Of a stretch of 64,000 nt of DNA, positions 24,204 through 36,480 are shown one piece after another (within the stretch, counting starts at the first letter, position 1; the number at the start of each line of letters is the position of its first letter). Origin of the DNA: Lasioglossum baleicum (lineage: Eukaryota > Arthropoda > Insecta > Hymenoptera > Halictidae). The stretch spans positions 8,370,001-8,434,000 of the forward strand of contig NC_134944.1 in the NCBI RefSeq assembly GCF_051020765.1. Reading direction: 5' to 3'. Under the pieces are notes generated by a model, which saw nothing but the letters and a program-made list of their open reading frames with translations, made no database searches and was not told the DNA's origin. Position numbers and translations under genes: made by a program.

Positions 24204-25192
24204 TCTATTGTATATAAAAACGAAGTCCTGACTCACTCACCTATCAACGCCCAGGCTAAACCCTTGGACCTAGAAAGCTGAAATTTTGTACAGAGGTTTC
24301 CTTCATGATCTGTACAAGGGATAAGAAAGGATATTTCGAAATTCAACCCCTAAGGGGGTGAAAAGGGGTTGAAACGTTTGTATGAGGAATATTTTGTTCG
24401 TGGTCGGATTTACTTCATACTTGGTCTTAATGCTCTTTGATATAATAAATCAAACACCTGTTTCGGCATTTAAAAAAATTCAACCCCTAAGGGGGTGAAA
24501 AGGGGTTGAAACGTTTGTATGAGGAATATATTGTTCGTGGTCGGATTTACTTCATACTTGGTCTTAATGCTCTTTGATATAATAAATCAAACACCTGTTT
24601 CGGCATTTAAAAAAATTCAACCCCTAAGGGGGTGAAAAGGGGTTGCAACGTTTGTATGCGGATTTTGTTCGTGGTCGGATTTACTTCATACTTGGTCTTA
24701 ATGCTCTTTGATATAATTAATCAAACACCTGTTTCGGCATTTTAAAAAATGGAACCCCTAAGGGGGTGAAGGGGTTGCAACGTTTGTATGAGGAATATTT
24801 TGTTCGTGGTCGGATTTACTTCATACTTGGTCTTAATGCTCTTTGATACAAATAATCAAACACCTGTTTCGGCATTTTAAAAAATTGAACCCCTAAGGGG
24901 GTGAAGGGGTTGCAACGTTTGCATGAGGAATATTTTGTTCGTGGTCGGATTTACTTCATACTTGGTCTTAATGCTCTTTGATATAATTAATCAAACACCT
25001 GTTTCGGCATTTTAAAAAATTGAACCCCTAAGGGGGTGAAAAGGGGTTTCGAAATCTGAGATGGCGGCATGACATAAAATTAAAACTGTATAGGGGTGAA
25101 TAGGGGGTTAAAAGGTTTTATGGAGAAACAATAGCAATTTCCGAGGACATTAAACGGTTTCCTGTGCGAGCGAAGCCGCGGGCGAAAGCTAG
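24204..25192 (+). mobile_element. Helitron-like non-autonomous element
   Basis: The candidate starts with TC after an A (24203-24205) and ends GCGAAAGCTAG followed by T (25192-25193). This fits the Helitron pattern A|TC...CTRR|T (established knowledge), with a GC-rich GCCGCGGGC micro-hairpin just before the 3' end. Inside are six tandem copies of about 134-137 bp (24340-25050). No Rep/helicase is present. I could not see a second copy here to confirm the ends, so other families remain possible. Confidence 0.5.
24340..25050. repeat. Tandem repeat inside the Helitron-like element, ~135 bp x 6
   Basis: AACCCCTAAGGGGGTGAA recurs at about 24345, 24482, 24619, 24753, 24888 and 25023. Each copy contains the near-palindrome CCCCTAAGGGG and the phrases TTCGTGGTCGGATTTAC and CACCTGTTTCGGCAT. 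Copies are over 90 percent alike by eye. Confidence 0.88.
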
Positions 25193-27480
25193 TAAACTTA
25201 TATTTGAGGTTCGAGTCGAGAAAATCGAATTCGAGGTTACGTCTGATCATGATCGTCCGATTCTACTTCGGAACTTCGTTAAATTCCGCAAGCAACAAAA
25301 ATTCAGATCATTCGCGGGAAAAAATTTTTCCGGCTGTCGGAAAATTGCAGCACCAAATTCGAACCGCCCTGTACAATTACAGCGCTGAGTCGACGACAAC
25401 AAGAAATCGTGGACGAGCAACGACAAATATTTATCAGGTGCGCGGAGTCGTTTTTCATTATTCCCGTCGGTGGAAAAAAAAAAAATATTTGTCGACGGAG
25501 TGTGGGCGGAAGCGAAATGAAAAAAGCCGAGAAAGAAATGGGATTGTATGATGTCCAATTTCCGCGAGGGCGGATTTAATATCCCCCTGTCGAATTTCAG
25601 TTTCGACCGGAAAACCTGGGCGTAATTTAATAATCGCGGTATCAATTAATCGACGTCGGTCTTCTACCTCGTTGGAAAATATCGGTCTCGCTTGAACGGG
25701 CAATTACATGAAACAGAGAGCAGCGCGGAGCAAATGGAGAGGAGAGAAAGAGAGAGAGAGAGAGGGAGAGAGACAGAGAAAAAGCGGGAATGGAAAACAG
25801 AAAGGAGAATTATTCGCGGTTAGCCCCGGCTCTCGTCCAGTTGCAAATTCTAAGAAAAAAAGGACGGCCTGGGAAGGATTAAACTTACCTCGGCCGCAAG
25901 TCCGTTGGAACCTTTGCCGCGCAAATTATACGGTATTATGTTAATCGGTCCGCGAGAGGATACGCAGCTTTTCCTCTCTCCTCTCTCTCTCTCTCTTCAT
26001 CACGTTGCCACGGGCTACGGTTTGCATACACTAGCGAAACTTCTTTCTCATGAACTTCCCGAGCCGGGATACAGCGGATTCCCTCGGAAAAATTGATTAA
26101 TTAAGCCGTGTGTCTCCCGGCTTCCAAATGAACCGCAACCTCCCACACAAGAAAGCCGAAATACACACTCGCGATAAGATAATGATCAATTAACTTGTGC
26201 GAATGTGTCACTAAACGAAACACGTACCTCAAAGGCGGAATCCAAACCCTTTCAACAGCTCCGCATAATTATTTTACATCCTTCACAGCCATAATTTTGA
26301 TTAACATCCGACTCGAAGTTTCTTGCATTAACATTTTGCAGTCGGATCTGTTTTAACTTGAAAATTAAACATTTCTTCCGACCAAGAATAATCCTCTATT
26401 TTATATGATTCTTTTCATTTTAGTTTTAATGTCCTGATACTAAGAATTTATGGTCGATGATTTCCACGTTATGTTAAACAGTTTGGACAATTTTTAGCCA
26501 CGTTGAAGCTACTTTAATATTTCTATTCGGTCCTGCACATATGTCACAAATGCACTTAGGCTTCTTTCAAAATAGAAGTATCATTCTGTTAACCAGCTAT
26601 TTCCTTTTTACGAAATCTTTGTGATTTTAAATATATTAGTTACAATTTGCTTCAGAATGAAAAGATTAGCTTAGAAAACACGGCTTACCTAATTGTGTAG
26701 TAATTGATTACTAGACTGTAGATGTTTATGCAGTTTACAATTTTTGTAGAGGTATTTCAATCGAGTAAAATCTTATTTTCAGTGGTAGTAGCCTTTTTAG
26801 AAGTGGAATAAATAAAAATATATAAAAAAAGACTTTTTAAAAACCGCGCTTATATTAAAATCCACTAAAATGGAGGAACTAATTTTTTTAGACATTGGTG
26901 ACTATAAATAAAAGCGTGGTAGCTCATGTGTTAGTAAATAAATGTCTGTAACGTTGGAAATTAGGAAGAGCTAATTTTCCAAGGAACCGGAAGCGTTTTC
27001 CATCGTGTGGTCGTGCAAATGTCGATATTTTCCACGGTTAAATATCCCGGAAAATCCGCAAACATTGTGCGCGTCGTTAGGAAGCGGTGAAACCCCGTCG
27101 CCGACGACGGAAATCAGGAAGTCGGATGCAGAGGGAGGATAAGGGAAAAAGGGAAACCTTTCGCCGTGGGAAATCGATAAGGTCGACGCTCGCGAATTAT
27201 GCTCGCTTCACGCCGCCGTGCCGCGTCGTTTCATTGGGAAAAGCTTTTCTCGGGCGCGCGGCGACTTGTACACCGAAACAACGGGGGGAGTCTTCTCGAT
27301 CGCTTCGGACTTCTTTCGTCGATCGAAAACTTTCGAATCCGCTGCGCTTTCCGAGCTTTCAGACTCCTCGGGGACGGTGCAGTGCCCCTGGGTCCATCGA
27401 GTTCTCGCTTTTCTTGGAATTCGCCTTGCTGTTCTCCGTGTGTTTCTTGACTTGGCGGAGCTTTGTTTTCGCGATTTAAA
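25193..27480. other. Unique intronic sequence
   Basis: A GA-rich microsatellite lies at about 25745-25775 and a CT run near 25975-26000. 26318-26450 resembles the triplicated repeat at 39321-40500 (TTTGCAGTCGGATCTGTTTTAAC). 26703-26800 is a fragment of the family with GACTGCGGAT-type ends. No coding feature recognised. Confidence 0.5.
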
Positions 27481-28265
27481 ATCGTTAGATTCTCTCGAGT
27501 TCTCGGAACTTTTCGAGTCCCTTGAGTTGTTTAAGTATGTGTGGTCTTAGAGAGCTTTGGATTGCTTGAGTATGTATGGAGTCTTGAGTCCTGTGAGTAT
27601 TTAGATCCCTTGGTTTTGCAATCCTTCGAGTTCCCCGAGTTCTTTTGAGTTCCCCGAGGTCTTTTGAGTCCTCCAATTTGTCTTGAGTCCTGCAATTTGG
27701 CTTGAGTCCTGCAATTTGGCTTGAGTCCTGCAATTTGTGTTGAGTCCTGCAATTTGTCTTGAGCCCTCCAATTTGTCTTGAGTCCTCCAATTTGTCTTAA
27801 CTCCGCCAATTTGTCTTGAGTTCTACGAATTGCCTGAAGTCCTACGAACTTTCTTGAGTCCTACGAATTGCCTTTAGTCCTAGGAATTGCCTCGAGTCTT
27901 GCGAATTGCCTTGAGTCCAACGAATTGCCTTGAGTCCTACGAATTGCCTTGAATCCTACGAATTGCCTTGAGTCCTACGAATTGTCTTGAGTCCTACGAA
28001 TTGTCTTGAGTCCTATGAATTGCCTTACGTTCTTAGAATTCCTTCGAGTTCTCTAATGTTTTACAAATTGCCTTGAGTTCTTAGAGATTCCTTGAGTCTC
28101 TCAATTTGTCTTGAGTCCTACGACTTGCCTTGAGTTTTGCGAATTGCCTCGAGACCTAAGAATTGTCTTGAATCCTTTGACTTCTCTCGAGTCATACAAA
28201 TTGCCTTCAATTCTTGTAGATCCCCTGAATCCCTCTAATTTGCCTTAAACATTCTTCGAGTCCCC
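27480..28265. repeat. Minisatellite, ~18-bp unit
   Basis: The unit TTGAGTCCTRCAATTTG or TTGAGTCCTACGAATTGCC is repeated about 40 times, most regular between 27660 and 28020. Because 18 is divisible by 3, it yields repetitive ORFs (minus strand, TQDKLQDS-like) that I treat as artefacts. Confidence 0.88.
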
Positions 28266-29310
28266 TCGCGTTTTCGAATTATGCGTTTACGGTGTTAGCG
28301 TGGGTATAAATGAAACTCGGTACAGTGGAATTGGAGGTTGCAGAACAAATTACAGGTGTCTGTCGCCGGTAACAATGGGACACACGGTGTCCCGCGGAAC
28401 TTGTCCGACGGATTCGCGAGAGAGACAAGGAAGAGCATGAGCGGAGAGAGCAGAGAGAGAGAGAGAGTGAGAGAGAAGAGGATAGAGGATAGTCGCCGGG
28501 TGGCTGGGACTGATGGAAACACGAAGAAATAATAAGACGACGATAAATAGAGAAGAGAGTGTCGTATATATCTAGGGCTGTCGGTGCCGGGGAAGCTGCG
28601 CCAGGAACATTTCCGATTCAGAAGCGTGTCGTGTCCCGGTTCCGCGCGAAATAGGATATCTATCTCGCGACGTGAAGCATCGCGACGCCTCGCTCTAGAA
28701 TGCATCTCACGGACGCACGCCGCTCGAAAATTTTCCTCCCGTCGCTAGTGGCGCCGGGTAAATCGATAAATCCGATTTTCCTTCCATCCTCCTACACTCT
28801 TCCCTCTCTCTCCCTCTCCCTCTCTGTCTCTCTGGCGACCGTTTCACGAAAGAGTTGAATCGGTGTGTGCACGCCGGCCGCAATTACTTTGCCCCCTTTC
28901 AGCAGAAATAACCGCGGAAGCCTGTCCCGTGATTCGAGGCTGGTCATAATAATAGCCCCGCGGGTTAACCCCTTTGTGAGCTGGCCGCTGGGAGCCACGG
29001 GAACCACCGGCGCATTCCGCCCCGTCTGCGAGCAGCATTGCTGCGAGAGAGAGAGAGAAAGGGTGGAGAGCTGAGAGCTGCGACGCCGATAAAAATGCAC
29101 GGCTGGGATCGCGCGCGGAGTGATCGTCGCAGGCATCATTATTCCGCTTATCGCGCCCATCGATAATATTCTTATAAATCCCAATCTGCCGAATCCATTC
29201 CGCAACTGTCGTCCCCCTATCGCTTCTAGTTCCGCAGAAATTACATTCTTTTTTAAAACGCTATGTCGCGTTTCCGACGTTCGGAATTTTCTACCTCAAC
29301 TACGAAAGCC
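28266..29310. other. Unique intronic sequence with GA/CT microsatellites
   Basis: GAGAGA tracts near 28440-28475 and 29045-29065 and a CTCTCT tract near 28798-28835. Otherwise CpG-rich with no supported gene. Confidence 0.5.
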
Positions 29311-29312
29311 TA

Positions 29313-29600
29313 TTAAAACGTGAAGCTAACCAAAATGTTGCACAGTAAAGTCGCGTTTACTGTCCGGGATTTTGCATCTACTGTTTGTATACTGTTATTT
29401 GGAAACTGCACTTTACCGTCCAACCACTGTTCATTTTTGTTTAGAAGTTTAGTTACACTACGGTAACTTTTCTGCCACCCGTTCTTTAAATTTACGCAAA
29501 ATCTATCACACACTTCTTCGATACACCCCTTTTCATCAGCACTACTGTCTTTTAAATTAAAATAGTGCACTATTTTATACACGAGCACTTGTTTTAGCAA
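29313..29600 (-). pseudogene. Unrecognised ORF, probably transposon- or duplication-derived
   Basis: A 95-codon minus-strand frame with ordinary amino-acid composition (starts MLKQVLVYKIVHYF, contains EEVCDRFCVNLKNGWQKS and NEQWLDGKVQF). It looks more protein-like than most ORFs here, but I cannot name its family. No splice signals or neighbouring exons were found. A remnant of a transposon-encoded or captured protein is the simplest guess. Confidence 0.3.
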
Positions 29601-30130
29601 CGTTCACCTCACTGCGCCAAACATGAAACAGCTCCGCGCAGGAAATTTCAGCAGGCGCCACTGAAATGTAAAAAACACAGAAGGTTGACACGGGCCGGCG
29701 ATAATTTTGTTGTACGATGGTTCTTATTATTTGTAATTATGACAAAGGATCGCAAAGCTCTTTTTGTGGCTCTACCTAAAGGTAAAGCAACTTGCTAAGA
29801 CGGAAAATATAATGTCTTACGAATAATGATAAAGAACTCAATTATTTACGTAGACATTATTGGATTTTCTGTGAAATATATAAGTAGATACCTTTCTTAG
29901 AATTATCCATATCCAATAAGGTAAAATCGGCACGTGAAAAATCGAAGGCAATGTTCTTTCGGAACGCTTGAAACACGACTGGCTCGTGCAATGGTTTGAC
30001 ACCCGCAAAAGCTCATTTTCCACCTGCTTCGAAAGCATTTCATAACACTTCTTTGAGTAATGATTATCATTGACCCTTACCAACCGTTTCATTTAGGTCG
30101 GCCAATGCCAACGCCATGCTCAGCGCCATC
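29601..30130. other. Non-coding, with one unrecognised minus ORF
   Basis: An 84-codon minus frame at 29838-30092 (starts MKRLVRVNDNHYSKK) has no recognisable domain. It may belong to the same decayed unit as the ORF at 29313-29600. Confidence 0.3.
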
Positions 30131-30132
30131 TG

Positions 30133-30215
30133 TCGCGCTCTGATTGGTCCATGTTTTTCGCTAATAACTCCTCAACAGAGCCGCGGAGAACATTTTCGCA
30201 AGTGAACAAGTTTCT
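30133..30215. mobile_element. Half-copy of foldback family F3
   Basis: CTGATTGGTCCATGTTTTTC, CTAATAACTC, CAGAGCCGCGGAGAA and ATTTTCGCAAG follow the right arm of the foldback at 19199-19436 in order. The opposite arm is missing. Confidence 0.7.
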
Positions 30216-31080
30216 TCAAATCATCTTAGTAGAACACACTATGGACACCTTGTATATTTCCTGGACATCGGAAACGTTTATTTGGATATTGTTTTAAGAG
30301 GAAAAGAACTCTTTCTGAAAATGAACAACGTACGAGACAGAATCTAAGTGAACCACTTGAAAGAGCAGGCTTCCTCCTCGAGGGAGCCGTCGAGAAAAGT
30401 TGAAAAGCGGATTTCGCTTTCGACTGAGGGAATAAAATAGTTGAAAGAGCAGTCGGTGTATCGTGCTATTCTACTTCTCGAAAATTGTCTTCCATTTCAT
30501 TCGCGGAACGTGAACACATCGAGGAATTTCTTTGGAATCGTTCAATTAAATATTCGAGCGATACACGCCGGATCCGCGAGGAAAGCACAATTCCCCGATC
30601 AAACGGTTCATGAATTTGATTCAAACGTCCCGGAAAAGTTTCGTCCCCGCGTTATCAATTTCGTGCCTTCTTTGAACTCCGCAACAGCCGAGCGATGATT
30701 CAATTTTTTCGCAGAATTCACCGGAACAAAGTTAAAAATCCGCTCATGCTTCACGGGAACACGCGATAGCGTTTTGTGCGATGCTTGTTTGCGCGATCGT
30801 GAAAACAGCCATGGAAAAAGGGTAGAGAGAGAGGGAGTGGGAAAGAGATCCAGCGGAAACAGAGAGATTGGGGCGGACGCCGAGGTCGGGGCAGAAGTAA
30901 AACGATGCAATTGTCATCGTAGAAATAACGAAACGAGTGCGCACGATTCCATCAATCCTTTGTGCGCTGTTTCCGCCCCCCGAACTGAGTTAACCGCACG
31001 TAATTTACGAGAGAATCCCTCCGGGATAGTCTCCAAATTTTTCCCCAATTTTCACGATTTTCTAAAAGCCTGAACACAAT
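30216..31080. other. Unique intronic sequence
   Basis: No recognised coding feature. There is a GA-rich stretch near 30820-30865. Composition is CpG-rich from 30540 to 31020. Confidence 0.45.
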
Positions 31081-31089
31081 TTTCTAAGG

Positions 31090-32650
31090 CTCTAAATACC
31101 TTGCGATTTGTCAAGACTCTCGACTTCACAGGATTCCGCAAGGACCTAAATTTTCCAGGATTGTTAGAGCACTGAACATTCCAGGATTTCCCGAGGTACT
31201 AAATTTCCCATGATTTTACAAGGTCCTAAATTTTCCAGAATTGCTGAGGCACTGTACATTCCAAGATTTCCCAAGGTACTAAATTTCCCATGATTTACCA
31301 AGGCCCTAAATTGCTCTCAATTTTCCGAGGCTACAAATACCCCGCGATTTCTCAAGACACTCGACTTCACAGGATTCCGCAAGGTCCTAAATTTTCCAGG
31401 ATTGTTAAGGCACTGAACATTCCAAGATTTCTCAAACTACTAAATTTCCCATGATTATCCAAGGTCCTAAGTTTTACAGGATTGTTAAGGCACTGAACAT
31501 TCCAAGATTTCCCAAGCTACTAAATTTCCCATGATTATCCAAGGTCCTAAGTTTTACAGGATTATTAAGGCACTAAACATTCCAAGACTTCCCAAACTAC
31601 TAAATTTCCCATGATTATCCAAGGTCCTAAGTTTTCCAGAATTGTTAAGGCACTGGACATTCCAAGATTTCCCAAGGTACTAAATTTCCCATGATTTTCC
31701 AAGGTCCTACATTTTCCAGAATTGCTAAGGCACTGGACATTCCAATATTTCCCAAGTTACTAAATTTCTCATGATTTTACAAGGTCCTAAATTTTCCAGA
31801 ATTGTTAAGGCACTGTACATTCCAAGATTTCCCAAGGTACTAAATTTCCCATGATTTTCCAAGGTCCTACGTTTTACAGGATTGTTAAGGCACTAAACAT
31901 TCCAAGATTTCCCAAACTACTAAATTTCCCATGATTATCCAAGGTCCTACATTTTCCAGAATTGCTAAGGCACTGGACATTCCAAGATTTCCCAAGGTAC
32001 TAAATTTCTCATGATTTTACAAGGTCCTAAATTTTCCAGAATTGTTAAGGCACTAAACATTCCAAGATTTCCCAAACTACTACATTTCCCATGATTATCC
32101 AAGGTCCTAAGTTTTCCAGAATTGTTAAGGCACTGGACATTCCAAGATTTCCCAAGGTACTAAATTTCCCATGATTTTCCAAGGTCCTACATTTTCCAGA
32201 ATTGCTAAGGCACTGGACATTCCAATATTTCCCAAGTTACTAAATTTCTCATGATTTTACAAGGTCCTAAATTTTCCAGAATTGTTAAGGCACTGTACAT
32301 TCCAAGATTTTCCAAGGTACTAAATTTCCCATCAATTTCCAAGGTCCTAAATTGCTCTCAATTTTCCGAGGCTACAAATACCCTGCGATTTTCAAGGTTC
32401 TCGACCCCATAGGTTTCCGCAAGGTCCTAAATTTTCCAGGATTGTTAACGCACTGAACATTCCAAGACTTCTCAAGGTACTAAATTTCCTATGAATTTTC
32501 GAGGTCCTAAATTTTCCAGGATTACTAAGGCACCGAACATTCTAAGATTTCCCATGGTACTACAAGGTACTTTCCACGATTTCTCCAGATCCAAAATTTT
32601 CCACGATTTCTCCAGATCCAAAATTTTCCACGATTTTCCCCAGGTCCAAA
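31090..32650. repeat. Minisatellite, 80-bp unit with 480-bp higher-order repeat
   Basis: The unit contains CAAGGTCCTAAATTTTCC, GGCACTGAACATTCCAAG and TACTAAATTTCCCATGATT. Starts such as TAAATTTCCCATGATTATCC at 31441 and 31521 give an 80-bp period. The six units at about 31620-31860 and onward recur almost base for base from about 32100, giving a 480-bp higher-order period. The right edge (32570-32650) decays into a ~30-bp sub-repeat with CCAAAATTTTCCACGATTT. Confidence 0.9.
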
Positions 32651-33485
32651 ATTTTCCGCAAAGTTCTTCACTTTTCTCCACGAAAGCGCAGTCTTTCTTA
32701 ATGTAGAATCCATTCGATCATCGTGTCATAGCAGTGATATATTCGCGGTCGGCGAGCGAGTCGATTCGCGTCTTTTTCGGCACGCGAGTGTGGATTTATC
32801 GGTGAGCCAAACAACAACAAAAAAAAAAAAAGGGAACACAGCATAAATCCAGCGGAAAAGTTAATAGTAACGGGTTCTGTCATTTGCGCGGAGAAACCCT
32901 ATGAAAAGTGTATTTATCGTGTCCTCTCGTCGCAATTCCGGACAATACGTTTCGCGGCGTTTAATGCACACGCGTACGTGTTCACGCACGCACACGCTCA
33001 TGGTGCACGGCACGGCCAATTCCATAAATATTCTGGTGAGGGGCCCCGTGCAACTCGCAGCCAGCCAGTGCTGCTCACTGTTATCCATAAATAAATTGCG
33101 CTCGTTCCGTTGATCCTGGCTAATTAATCGTCGGCTTCTGTTCTAACGCGATCCCGGCTCGATACATATTTCCAACTGAGTAATTAGGTACCTTCATTTC
33201 CACGGGAGCCTGTCGCGTGGTGCAACAACACCGGGGCGCGGCCATAAACTTTCAAATTTTCTGTCGGCCCCCGGGATTCAATTAAACGCCACCGATCGAG
33301 CCGGTGGTGGTTGGTTCTCCGCCACTGCCGCTACGCCGCGCCTCGCCGTTCCTGGTACAGAGAGAAATTCCAGACACGTTTCAGCGAAATCGCGGGCTCC
33401 TCTCGCGCTGAGAACTTCATTTATATTTCGAGCCGATTTATTTATCGGTGGGGGAGAGGACGTTCTTATTCGGAGGGCTCGCGGA
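32651..33485. other. Unique intronic sequence
   Basis: An A-run lies near 32819-32831. CpG-rich around 33200-33490. No supported gene. Confidence 0.45.
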
Positions 33486-33489
33486 AAAC

Positions 33490-34625
33490 TCTAACTCTAT
33501 GACCTCGAAGGATTTTCAGGACTGTGAAACACTTGAAGAACTCGAGGGACCTTTCAGAACTTGAGGGTATTCTAGGAGAAGTTGAAGGGACTTTAAGAGT
33601 TTAGGGCGAATTATAGGGGCTCAAGGGAATACTGAGAACTAGAGGGACGTCTGAGCACTTGAGGGGGCTTTAAGACCTCAAGGCGAATTTTGAGGGATTT
33701 AAGGGAACACTCTAAGAACACAAGGGAGCTCTGAGAACTCGAGGGAGTTTAGAAATTTAAGGGGCTCTAACAACTTGAGGCAAATTAGGGGGTTTCAAGG
33801 GGAACTCTAAGAACTTAAGGAAAATTAGGGGGTATCAAAGGGAACTCTAAGATCTTAAGGCAAATTAGAGGGTTACAAGGGAACTCTAACAACTTAAGGC
33901 AAATTGGGGGGTTTCAAGGAAACTCTAAGAACTTAAGGCAAATTAGGGGGTTTCAAAGGAACTGTAAGAACTAAAGGAAAATTAGGGGTATCAAAGAGAA
34001 CTCTAAGATCTTAAGGCAAATTAGAGGGTTACAAGGGAACTCTAACAACTTAAGGCAAATTAGGCGGTTTCAAAGGGAACACTAAGAACTCAAAAGACGT
34101 CTGAGCACTTGAACGGGCTTTAAGACCTCAAGGCGAATTAGAGGGATTCAAGGGAACACTCTAGGAACTCAAGGAAGCTCTGAGAAGTCGAGGGAGTCTA
34201 GAAATTTAAAAGGCTCTAACAACTTGAGGCAAATTAGGGGGTTTCAAGGGGAACTCTAAGAACTTAAGGGAAATTGGGGGGTTTCAAGGAAACTCTAAGA
34301 ACTTAAGCCAAATTAGGGGGTTTCAAGGGAACTTTGAGAACTTAAGGCAAATTAGAGGGCTACAAGGGAACTCTAACAACTTAAGGCAAATTAGGCGGTT
34401 TCAAAGGGAACTCTAAGAACTTGAGGCGAATTAGAGGGATTCAAGAGAACACTCTAGGAACTCAAGGGAGCTCTGAGAACTCGAGGGACTCTAGAAATTT
34501 AAGGGGCTCTAAGAAATTAAGGCAAATTCGAGGGATCTCGAAGAACTGAAGGGATCTCGAAGAACTGATGGGATCTCGAAGAACTGAAGGGACCTCTGGT
34601 AATTCGAGACTCTAGGAATTTAAGT
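33490..34625. repeat. Minisatellite, ~40-bp unit
   Basis: Phrases GAACTCTAAGAACTTAAGG, CAAATTAGGGGGTTTCAA and GAGGGATTCAAGGGAACAC recur, with starts such as 33801, 33841 and 33880 giving about 40 bp. Block duplications occur: 33640-33760 resembles 34080-34200 and 34420-34500. Confidence 0.85.
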
Positions 34626-35520
34626 GTAAAGATTTTTTTAACATAAAATTTAAGTGTTGACAACCTGGGAATCAAAGTGTAGAAAGTAGTGAGGCTCGAT
34701 GTGCTGTCGTCCAAGAAGGATTAGCATTGTCTACATGGCACCATCGGAGAACAAGTGTTAATAACAAAATATTGTCTCGTCATGCCTGATATTTTTGGAA
34801 GAACGATGGATTCGAGAGTACTTTGTGGAGTTCGAAGAGCTCGAGCAGCGTTCGATTTCCGACAGAGCCGTGTTTCCGATCGAACGTCGGTCGCTCGTCG
34901 CCGGATAAGAGCCTGGGAGGACATTAATTTCAGTTTGTAGAGCAGAGGTTCGCGGTGGCGTTGAAGAATCGCGCTCGCGGCGGCATTGTGGATTGTAGCG
35001 TGTCGCGAAATGTTTGCCGACGCGCGTACACCGGGGGAGAACGGGCACATAATGGAGCTTGCGAGCTTATTGCTTCGAAATCGGAAGTAACGCTCTCTCC
35101 CATAAAGAGACAGAGAACGAGAGAGCCAGAGAGAGAGAGCGAGGGAGAGAGAGGGTACAAAGCGAGGCTGGAGGATGGCAGCCTCGGGCGGGAACACCGC
35201 CGACATTCCATTTTCTTTGCCGAGAAATCGAACGCTCTCGCTCGACCTCTCGCTCTGCAGCCTCTCCGTCAAATCGTTTGCACAGACGCACACTTTTCGC
35301 GACAAACAAAACTAATCTGAGACACAACACCGCTGCCGCGCCGCAATGCCTAGCGACTCGATCCGAAACCTCTATCGATCCTCGCTGGAATAGATCGACC
35401 GCGAATACTTGTCGCAAGAAACTCCGCGATTTTATTTCGACCCTTTCTTCGAGGGGATTTCTCGAAGAGCGGGAACTCGAAAAAGGCTTCCAACTACGTA
35501 TACATAGTGTTCACGTCGTT
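34626..35520. other. Unique intronic sequence
   Basis: GA-rich tract near 35095-35155. Multiple overlapping ORFs on both strands between 34720 and 35600 have no domain; they reflect CpG-rich, stop-poor sequence. Confidence 0.45.
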
Positions 35521-36480
35521 ACTACCGTTTTTTCTTCGAGAACTATTGTGATTCGAACAAAATTAAAGAGGAAATCGTTATACTATCATTTGCAAGCAAT
35601 ATGATGGGGTCAATGTTTTAAAAATGAGCTTCACTTCAAGGTCACCTTGACCTACAATTTTTTAAAATCGAAATGTATGTATTTTTTATATTCATATTGC
35701 GAGTACAAATAGTAGAGATGTAATGTTTATACTGTAGAAATATTAATTGAGTTGATTTCATTTTTTAATCACTTCTGTACAATGCACAAGGTTTATCAGA
35801 GCCTGATAGACTTACAAAATAAATAGAACGTAACAATTTTAGGGTTAGCTTAGTTCTTCGCGGAAAAAACGTCGAAAAAATCGGTTTTTATTTTTTTATT
35901 AACAACGGGGCGCACCAAACCAAAAAATCTGAAAAAATTCATGAACAATACTTATAACAATATACTGCTACTGTAAAAATATAAACGTTGTCACTCTAGA
36001 ACTTCCATGTGAAATCTGCATTTTTTCGATTTTTTTTGAGATTTTGATTTTTCACAAGCAGGATTTCCATTTTAAAAATCTGAAACCAATTGCAAAGTAT
36101 GTATTCGGGGTTTCGACATGTGTCGGATTTTTTTCAGAATTTTTAGACGTCGTTAACCAGGGAAAATAGGCCAAAAACTGATTTTTTCGATTTTACCCCA
36201 TAACTACCCTCCCGATCGAGGTAAAGGGTTGAAATTTTGCACAGTATGTTTTTTTCTTCGTGCTCTATCGAATGGCACATCGTCGATAAAATTCGGTTCA
36301 AGGGCATTTTTGACTATCTTATCCGGCTTTAAAGGTTTGTATCCATATGTTTAATAGATTATTTTTTTTTAAATGTGGTTGCATTACTTTCCGGACAGAC
36401 CCTGCATGACACGCCGATCTTCAAGGTCATACAAGGTCACAAACGGAAGAATTGTCGTGATCACCCTGTATATTACGCGA
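35520..36480. repeat. Dispersed repeat remnants
   Basis: 35520-35700 resembles 9885-10060, including the TCAAGGTCACCTTGACC motif at 35636. 36180-36290 has the GGGTTGAAATTTTGCACAGT type of phrase often met in insect repeats. 36420-36440 has two further AAGGTCA motifs. I cannot define element ends. Confidence 0.45.

Noticed and set aside
27485..27809. Minus ORFs with TQDKLQDS repeats as a coiled protein
   Set aside because: Product of an 18-bp minisatellite with no flanking coding sequence.
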